In this document: in pieces, positions 5,886-9,422 of the stretch
How the letters are laid out: every line of letters starts with the position of its first letter
Numbering within the stretch: position 1 is the first letter of the stretch
Source of the DNA: Candidatus Pacearchaeota archaeon
Lineage (GTDB): Archaea; Nanoarchaeota; Nanoarchaeia; Pacearchaeales; GW2011-AR1
Reading direction: 5' to 3'
Assembly: GCA_002686195.1 (NCBI GenBank)
Contig: NZAS01000069.1
Location: 1-9,422, forward strand
Length of the DNA stretch: 9,422 nt
Notes under the pieces: model-generated
The model's database searches: none
What the model was told of the DNA's origin: nothing
What the model saw: the letters and a program-made list of their open reading frames with translations, nothing else
Position numbers and translations under genes: made by a program

Positions 5886-6386
5886 TTACTTCAACTCCAC
5901 CGGCGCGCCGAGCTTCTGAATTTCTGTCCAAGTGATGTTGGCGCTGAGTCTCGGATCTTTTTTCTTGAGAACGTCCGGAAACTTTTTCTTCAACTTTGGA
6001 AGCAAAGTATCGTACACTGTTTCACCTCGCATCCGCCAGCTTTCTGCAAGCCTGCCGCCTTCAAATCTATTATAATAGTGTTCAGGGTATTTTGCAAGCT
6101 TTTCTTCAAATAAATATCGCTCTTGTTCTGCCCACGTCTCCTGCACTGATATACCCGTATAGGATCCCTTAGGGGTTGTAGCAATCGTTGACTTATATTC
6201 TACGGGTTCGCCGGCTTGATTAAATGCATCCGCACCGGAGAAGGAGGCTGCCACACGATGTCCTAACACCGTGGCGGCATAAATCTCCTTGCTCCTCGCG
6301 TAGCTGAACGGGTCTCCCCACCCTTGCTCCTCACATAGCTGTGCCATTCGTTGATATAGCATGCGATATTCTTGCTCAGGCGACAT
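5886..6386 (-). CDS. putative PD-(D/E)XK restriction-like nuclease
   Basis: This 166-residue protein has a pattern I read as a PD-(D/E)XK active site. A helix carries Glu34 (SKEIYAATVLGHRV), followed by GADAF with Asp53, then ten residues to GEPVEYKST with Glu63-Tyr64-Lys65. Such enzymes cut DNA using metal ions. The rest is mixed: GSYTGISVQETW (74-85), a charged helix, LLPKLKKKF, then KDPRLSANITWTEIQKLG near the C-terminus. Size and the GADA...EYK spacing suit type II restriction enzymes, but I cannot name a subfamily. GGGAG lies just upstream of the ATG at 6386. The gene overlaps dUTPase by 11 bases and is followed after one base by the helicase gene. The nuclease call is a motif inference, not a full family match. 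Confidence 0.6.
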   Translation of the reverse strand: MSPEQEYRMLYQRMAQLCEEQGWGDPFSYARSKEIYAATVLGHRVAASFSGADAFNQAGEPVEYKSTIATTPKGSYTGISVQETWAEQERYLFEEKLAKYPEHYYNRFEGGRLAESWRMRGETVYDTLLPKLKKKFPDVLKKKDPRLSANITWTEIQKLGAPVELK

Positions 6387-6837
6387 CCGTACTCCCTAGG
6401 GCTCCATCGCCCCTGTCGCTAATCGTAATAGGCTCGTCATATAAACGGCCGTCTTCTTTTTGCACAGGTCGGAACGCTACTACCGGTATCATCACCAGTT
6501 GTGCAATCTTATCGGCAGGCTTGATGACCTGTAGTTGCTTGCCAATGTTGTGGAGATTAATGAATACCTCTCCATCATACCCAGAGTCAATCACACATGC
6601 TCCCACGATTAGGCTGCGCGTTGCCGCTACACTTGAGCGGTTCTTAACTTCCAGCATGTATCCGTGGGGAACTCCAAAGCGCAACCCCGTAGGGATGACC
6701 TTGCTTTCGCCTGGTTGAATTGGGATGTTCTCTGACGGTTCCGTCGGAGAATAATAGACATCCAGTCCAGCGTCGGAGGGATGCCCTCGGGTGGGAGGAT
6801 GCGCGCCCACGCGCACCTCCGCATACTCTACAATCAT
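6376..6837 (-). CDS. dut: dUTPase (dUTP diphosphatase)
   Basis: The 153-residue protein contains the five motifs of trimeric dUTPases. Motif I is SDAGLDV (21-27). Motif II is NRSSVA (66-71). Motif III is ACVIDSGYDGEVFINLHN (80-97), containing the catalytic Asp. Motif IV is PADKIAQLVM (107-116), and the C-terminal P-loop-like motif V is DRGDGALGSTD (141-151). It hydrolyses dUTP to dUMP and pyrophosphate, keeping uracil out of phage DNA and supplying dUMP for dTTP synthesis. Motif V has Leu where most enzymes have Phe (GFGST). Length matches the bacterial/phage monomer. The start shares one base with the preceding stop (TAATG), with AGGAGA seven bases upstream. It lies in the DNA-metabolism transcript started by the promoter at 7104-7132. 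Confidence 0.95.
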   Translation of the reverse strand: MIVEYAEVRVGAHPPTRGHPSDAGLDVYYSPTEPSENIPIQPGESKVIPTGLRFGVPHGYMLEVKNRSSVAATRSLIVGACVIDSGYDGEVFINLHNIGKQLQVIKPADKIAQLVMIPVVAFRPVQKEDGRLYDEPITISDRGDGALGSTDVA

Positions 6838-7082
6838 TACTCTTCTCCTGTAATAAGGTTGAAGTTTTCCGTAATCTCGTCAATATTATACTTACCCTTA
6901 TACAAACGGAAAGCCTTGACTGCGGCACGAATTTCATCCGTGTTGAGCCACCCGTTCTCCTTAAATTCCGTGCGCAGGTCGCGCTTCTGTTCCTTGTAGG
7001 GTTCGATACATTCTTCAATAGCGTTCAGTGAGCGGATGTATTCCTTCACGTAGCGCTTCTTCTCTTCATATGTGTTTGCCAC
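6837..7082 (-). CDS. GapR-like small coiled-coil protein
   Basis: This 81-residue protein is first in the transcript from the promoter at 7104-7132. Residues 5-42 look like a long helix with coiled-coil character (EYIRSLNAIEECIEPYKEQK then RDLRTEFKENG), followed by WLNTDEIRAAVKAFRLYKGK. The layout helix-KENG(F/W)-helix with a basic RL.K end resembles GapR (DUF2312), a DNA-overtwist-binding protein linked to replication in alphaproteobacteria. The likeness is modest. The frame runs open to 7226, but that part overlaps the J-domain gene in another frame. GTG at 7082 lies five bases after AGGAGG and the frame has no internal Met, so GTG is the start. An ATG two bases earlier is out of frame. The first leader bases after the promoter hold this ribosome site. 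Confidence 0.7.
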   Translation of the reverse strand: MANTYEEKKRYVKEYIRSLNAIEECIEPYKEQKRDLRTEFKENGWLNTDEIRAAVKAFRLYKGKYNIDEITENFNLITGEE

Positions 7083-7086
7083 ATTT

Positions 7087-7094
7087 ACCTCCTT
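7087..7094 (-). promoter_or_regulatory. strong Shine-Dalgarno deciding a GTG start
   Basis: AAGGAGGT, the best ribosome site in the window, lies four bases ahead of GTG at 7082. An ATG at 7084 overlaps that GTG (ATGTG) but is only two bases from the site and out of frame, opening a reading frame of 12 codons. Spacing therefore favours GTG. Confidence 0.8.
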
Positions 7095-7103
7095 GGTATT
7101 ATT

Positions 7104-7132
7104 ACTATAGCAAATCTTGGCGGCTGTGTCAA
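7104..7132 (-). promoter_or_regulatory. sigma-70 promoter with extended -10
   Basis: On the minus strand TTGACA (7127-7132, perfect -35) is followed by 17 bases and TATAGT (7104-7109, five of six matches to TATAAT). TGC directly before it makes an extended -10. A start site near A7097 would give a leader of about 15 bases that holds the AAGGAGGT ribosome site. The -35 box contains the TGA stop of the J-domain gene. Because it lies in one of only two real gaps and matches at every element, I take it as a true host-type promoter, probably for early or middle expression of the genes from 7082 downward. Confidence 0.85.
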
Positions 7133-7839
7133 CTCTTTTCTGTAAAATCAGCTCCAAAAACTTGGCGCATAAATCTTTCAATGAGTCGGTCGCGCTCCTC
7201 CGCTGAGTCGCACTCTGCAAAGGCATAGTTATACGTCACCTTTTCCTTTTCAATTTGCTTCTGGAGTTGGAAAATCTCTTTCTTCATCCATTTAATCTGT
7301 TGCTTATAATTTTTAGGGACCGCAATGTTATATTGTTCTGCGTAGTCAAGAAGAATAAAATACTTTTTCTCTTCGAACGCATTTTTTATTTTCTGAAAAT
7401 TTGCCGCGGCATTTTTTTGGGCTTCCGCCGATAAAGAAGGATCAATCTTGTCAGGGTGGAGGACCAAAGCCAATTTTAAAAATACCTTTCGAAATAAATC
7501 GTGCAGCTCTTGTTCCTCTCGGGATATTTCATGAGTGGTGTCTAACGACACGTCTGGTTGCTCCTTATCCCGAACTATCAGAGAGCCGTCTGGAATATCA
7601 TCGGGTTCTTCTTCCTCCGGTGGCTCGTCGGGGGTACCAAACAATTCATTAACACGCTCGGCGTTCTGAGAAGTGAGTTTGGTAATGTCAATGTTGTTGC
7701 GACTGCAGTAGTCTTCGTAGTGCAATTGGAACTCAGCTGCACACTCCTTACTAATTGTCTGGACTACCTCGCACTCCTCATATAAATAACGAAGTTGATT
7801 GATAATCTGTTTCCACCGGAGTTTGATCGCAACGCCCAC
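7129..7839 (-). CDS. J-domain (DnaJ-like) protein
   Basis: This 236-residue protein carries a J-domain at about residues 108-170. LFRKVFLKLALVLHPDK contains the HPD tripeptide (128-130) that stimulates Hsp70 ATPase, followed by AAANFQKIKNAFEEKKYF and the last J helix. Unlike DnaJ, the J-domain is central and there is no Gly/Phe region or zinc finger. Residues 68-85 form an acidic linker (DEPPEEEEPDD), and 178-205 are a Lys/Gln-rich coiled coil that may bind a client or partner. It probably redirects host DnaK to a phage complex. The start is GTG at 7839 after AGGGGGGAG, 11 bases beyond the clpP stop. An in-frame Met does not occur until residue 185. An out-of-frame ATG overlaps the GTG. Confidence 0.85.
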   Translation of the reverse strand: MGVAIKLRWKQIINQLRYLYEECEVVQTISKECAAEFQLHYEDYCSRNNIDITKLTSQNAERVNELFGTPDEPPEEEEPDDIPDGSLIVRDKEQPDVSLDTTHEISREEQELHDLFRKVFLKLALVLHPDKIDPSLSAEAQKNAAANFQKIKNAFEEKKYFILLDYAEQYNIAVPKNYKQQIKWMKKEIFQLQKQIEKEKVTYNYAFAECDSAEERDRLIERFMRQVFGADFTEKS

Positions 7840-7843
7840 ATTT

Positions 7844-7852
7844 CTCCCCCCT
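7844..7852 (-). promoter_or_regulatory. G-rich Shine-Dalgarno for the J-domain gene
   Basis: AGGGGGGAG lies four bases ahead of the GTG start at 7839 and overlaps the TAG stop of the ClpP-like gene. Terminating ribosomes could re-initiate here. As at 7082, an ATG at 7841 overlaps the GTG in another frame. Confidence 0.7.
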
Positions 7853-8456
7853 ACTCAAACTTGAATGTAATGTCTGCCCTAATACGTAGGCTGGGAACGT
7901 GAAGATGGTTGGCCATATTGTGGCGGCGGCACTCCTCGGCATCTAAAAACCAGTCAGCATGCCCTTTCTCGTGCACGATGTCTAAAAAGTATTCTTCACG
8001 ATGGCCACAATTGGTAGCCATCATTCTATAGATCTTCTGATTTAATCTCTCGACTTCTTCGGCATCTGCTTTAATCTCCTCTACTTTCCCCCAGCCCATC
8101 GAGCTAACGTCATGAATCATTAAGGTTGCGTCAGGGTCCACGTACCTATGTCCTTCGGAGCCGAAACTAAATAGCACCGCTCCACAAGACATTGCTTTTC
8201 CCTGCGCAATTGTAGCCACTTGTACCTTGGAGTGTTTAATGTCAGAGATCATCGACATTAAACTATAGACTTGTCCTCCATAGCTGTCGATGATGATGGG
8301 AATAATAGGCTGTCCACTATTTTGTGCACGAGCCATCTCGTCAGAGAATGCCTTGGCCGCAGGCTCATCGAATTTTCTTACACGAATTACCACAGGCAAG
8401 TCGTCTATAAGTTTGGGCTCTTTTAAGAGCGGACTAAAGTATCTAATTATATTCAT
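7851..8456 (-). CDS. clpP: ClpP-like serine protease
   Basis: This 201-residue protein has the ClpP fold and a complete catalytic triad. Ser90 is in GKAMSCGAVLFSFG (where ClpP has GQAASMGAFLL), His115 in LMIHDVSS, and Asp168 in ADWFLDAEE (aligned with E. coli ClpP Asp171). The strand-loop IIIDSYGGQVYSLMSMISDI (54-73) replaces ClpP's YINSPGG and supplies the oxyanion region. Length suits a ClpP subunit. ClpP needs a partner ATPase (ClpX or ClpA); none is in the window, so it might use host ATPases or act without one. It is less likely to be a head-maturation protease, because its neighbours are DNA-metabolism genes. GAGG lies seven bases ahead of the ATG, which overlaps the HNH stop as ATGA. 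Confidence 0.88.
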   Translation of the reverse strand: MNIIRYFSPLLKEPKLIDDLPVVIRVRKFDEPAAKAFSDEMARAQNSGQPIIPIIIDSYGGQVYSLMSMISDIKHSKVQVATIAQGKAMSCGAVLFSFGSEGHRYVDPDATLMIHDVSSMGWGKVEEIKADAEEVERLNQKIYRMMATNCGHREEYFLDIVHEKGHADWFLDAEECRRHNMANHLHVPSLRIRADITFKFE

Positions 8457-8935
8457 TGTTTATCCTCTATCTTTAACATTGTGATATATTTTTGCTTCTC
8501 TTTAATAATGCGGTATCCTTCGGTGTGCTTGACGATCTGGGCGAGGTTCTGGATGGACCAGAGACGGCCGGCACGGTTGAGGCGGCCGGCCGCATTCAAA
8601 CGGTCTGCGCACTCGCGCCATGTTATTTTATCCCAAAGCTTCCACGCCGTTACATCTGCAATAATTCTGCTTTCATGTTTGTCTCTTCTCAAGGAGCGGT
8701 TCGGGCCCTCTTGAAATCCAAAAGGAATTGGTCCATAAATCATTCCTGCTTCCTTCTTACGCATCAACCCCTCTCTTGTTAAACGACTTGTGTTCATGTT
8801 TTTATCACGATGATGCGCTTTTGAATGACAGGATTCACACAACGGCACTGTTTGAGTGCCGCCGCGCGACTTAGGCACAACATGGTGATCGTGAAAATAT
8901 TTGTCTTCACATCCACACTCAAAACATGTATTCAT
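8453..8935 (-). CDS. HNH protein fused to serine-recombinase-type domain
   Basis: This 160-residue protein has two parts. Residues 1-42 are an HNH zinc fold: C4 and C7, the DHH triplet at 16-18, PKSRGG, then LCESCHSKAHH with C33, C36 and H37. The middle Asn of HNH is not visible (TQTVPLC stands where TxxNL usually is). Residues 50-140 match the Recombinase domain that follows the catalytic domain in large serine recombinases: GLMRKKEAGMIYGPIPFGF, then ECADRLNAAGRLNRAGRLW. The serine recombinase catalytic domain is absent. Such fusions probably bind specific DNA and nick it, like homing endonucleases, and may move selfishly. AGGAG overlaps the polymerase stop ten bases upstream of the ATG. Confidence 0.8.
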   Translation of the reverse strand: MNTCFECGCEDKYFHDHHVVPKSRGGTQTVPLCESCHSKAHHRDKNMNTSRLTREGLMRKKEAGMIYGPIPFGFQEGPNRSLRRDKHESRIIADVTAWKLWDKITWRECADRLNAAGRLNRAGRLWSIQNLAQIVKHTEGYRIIKEKQKYITMLKIEDKQ

Positions 8936-8945
8936 AATGTGACTC

Positions 8946-9422
8946 CTATCCTAGTAATCTAAAGGTCTTCCCGATGGCATAAGTGGAGAACCCCCACTGC
9001 TCATCATATTTTAAACGAGCCATGTAAGGGCGGTTAAGAAAGATGTTATCTTTCTCTGGCTTAACGCCCCAACATCTAATCCTTACGGACTCGTTGTTGC
9101 TGTCGATTGTTTCCACAATCCAATAGAGTTTGCCGTTCTTTGTCTTCTTCGGTGTAATCTTGCGTGGAATAAACCAACACACCTGCAATTCGGGATCGAA
9201 TTCTGAAATGGGAGGGATAAACTTGGCGCGCAGGTGGTCTACGGTTTCTTTGCTGATGACCAAATTAATAGGAAACACTCCTGTAAGCTCGGTTTTAAAT
9301 TGTATCACTTCTTCTTCGCTGAAGTCTCCCTCTGGTCTATATAGCTCCACGTTCTCATTGAATCTCTTCATACTCTTCGGCCGTTCCACCACACATGCAC
9401 TCCAAAAATGTTTGCGGCCAGT
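8946..9422 (-). CDS. C-terminal part of a likely DNA polymerase III alpha-type protein
   Basis: The reading frame is open to the window end (158 codons then TAG), so the 5' part is missing. The GTG at 9392 is not a start. Residues are numbered from the first visible codon. LTGVFPINLVIS at about 47-58 resembles the PolIII alpha region that leads to the OB-fold. RKITPKKTKNGKLYWIVETI at about 86-105, then VRIRCWGV and PYMARLKYDEQWGF, resemble the OB-fold (the MVTxxKxKTKKGKxMAFxxLED pattern) that contacts single-stranded DNA. No catalytic residues can be seen because they would lie upstream. An isolated OB-fold protein is the alternative. Its neighbours fit a replication role. Confidence 0.5.
   Translation of the reverse strand, partial: TGRKHFWSACVVERPKSMKRFNENVELYRPEGDFSEEEVIQFKTELTGVFPINLVISKETVDHLRAKFIPPISEFDPELQVCWFIPRKITPKKTKNGKLYWIVETIDSNNESVRIRCWGVKPEKDNIFLNRPYMARLKYDEQWGFSTYAIGKTFRLLG

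Noticed and set aside
6066..6105. TATAAT with TTGCAA 17 bases upstream inside the nuclease gene
   Set aside because: The -35 matches only four of six bases, and TATTATAAT arises from Tyr-Tyr-Asn codons; a transcript there would start in the middle of the nuclease gene.
6341..6718. 125-residue plus-strand reading frame
   Set aside because: It is antisense to dUTPase and the nuclease, both supported by motifs, and has no recognisable domain or ribosome site.
7083..7226. Longer N-terminus for the GapR-like protein (129 residues)
   Set aside because: The extension lies in another frame over the J-domain gene. The strong AAGGAGGT and the GTG at 7082, just after a promoter, fit an 81-residue protein.
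8446..8451. TATAAT at the start of the ClpP-like gene
   Set aside because: No -35-like sequence lies at suitable spacing, and a start here would fall inside the coding region.
7851..8456. Head-maturation (prohead) protease instead of ClpP-like housekeeping protease
   Set aside because: The protein has the ClpP fold, which some prohead proteases share, but no portal, capsid or scaffold gene is near; its neighbours are replication and chaperone genes.
9390..9392. GTG as start of a 148-residue protein
   Set aside because: The frame is open to the window end, and the sequence looks like the C-terminal end of a larger polymerase-type protein.
1..9422. tRNA genes, CRISPR array, insertion sequence or intrinsic terminators
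   Set aside because: Coding genes fill nearly all of the window; the two gaps of 46 and 62 bases hold no cloverleaf, repeat-spacer pattern, inverted terminal repeats or GC-rich hairpin with a T run.

Overview
The window looks like part of a large tailed-phage genome, probably from an aquatic or marine phage of a bacterium. This rests on gene content and packing, not on a database match. All sixteen genes I can support lie on the minus strand and are read from high to low coordinates. Junctions are overlaps of 1 to 32 bases (several of the ATGA or TAATG type) or gaps of 1 to 11 bases. Only two gaps are larger: 46 bases at 7083-7128 and 62 bases at 11-72. No gene-free stretch reaches 300 bases, and I see no tRNA, rRNA, CRISPR array or insertion sequence.

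In transcription order the window opens with the C-terminal part of a likely DNA polymerase III alpha-type protein (8946-9422, cut by the window end). An HNH protein fused to a serine-recombinase-type DNA-binding domain follows (8453-8935). Next come a ClpP-like protease with a complete Ser-His-Asp triad (7851-8456) and a J-domain protein (7129-7839). A strong sigma-70-type promoter sits at 7104-7132, its -35 box overlapping the J-domain gene's stop codon. It probably starts a new transcript carrying a GapR-like coiled-coil protein, dUTPase, a PD-(D/E)XK nuclease, an SF2 helicase-like ATPase, a beta-class adenine or cytosine methyltransferase and a phage-type Dam methyltransferase. After these come a small double-CxxC protein, a thioredoxin-like protein, an unknown Pro-rich-tailed protein, a GMP reductase/IMP dehydrogenase-family enzyme, a basic 107-residue protein and a small sigma-region-4 protein. 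After the 62-base AT-rich gap a new gene begins at base 10 and leaves the window.

The genes fit a takeover and replication programme: DNA synthesis (polymerase fragment, dUTPase, thioredoxin, purine enzyme), DNA marking and cleavage (two methyltransferases, nuclease, ATPase), protein quality control (ClpP, J-domain) and transcription switching (sigma-4 protein and its partner).

The most interesting part is 2600-6386. A compact nuclease, an SF2 translocase-like ATPase and two different methyltransferases form a translationally coupled string with the parts of a split restriction-modification or genome-discrimination system. Second is the 73-650 pair, where a sigma-4 protein and its neighbour both end in tails that resemble sliding-clamp-binding motifs, the design of T4 late-transcription factors gp55 and gp33. 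Both ideas are inference.
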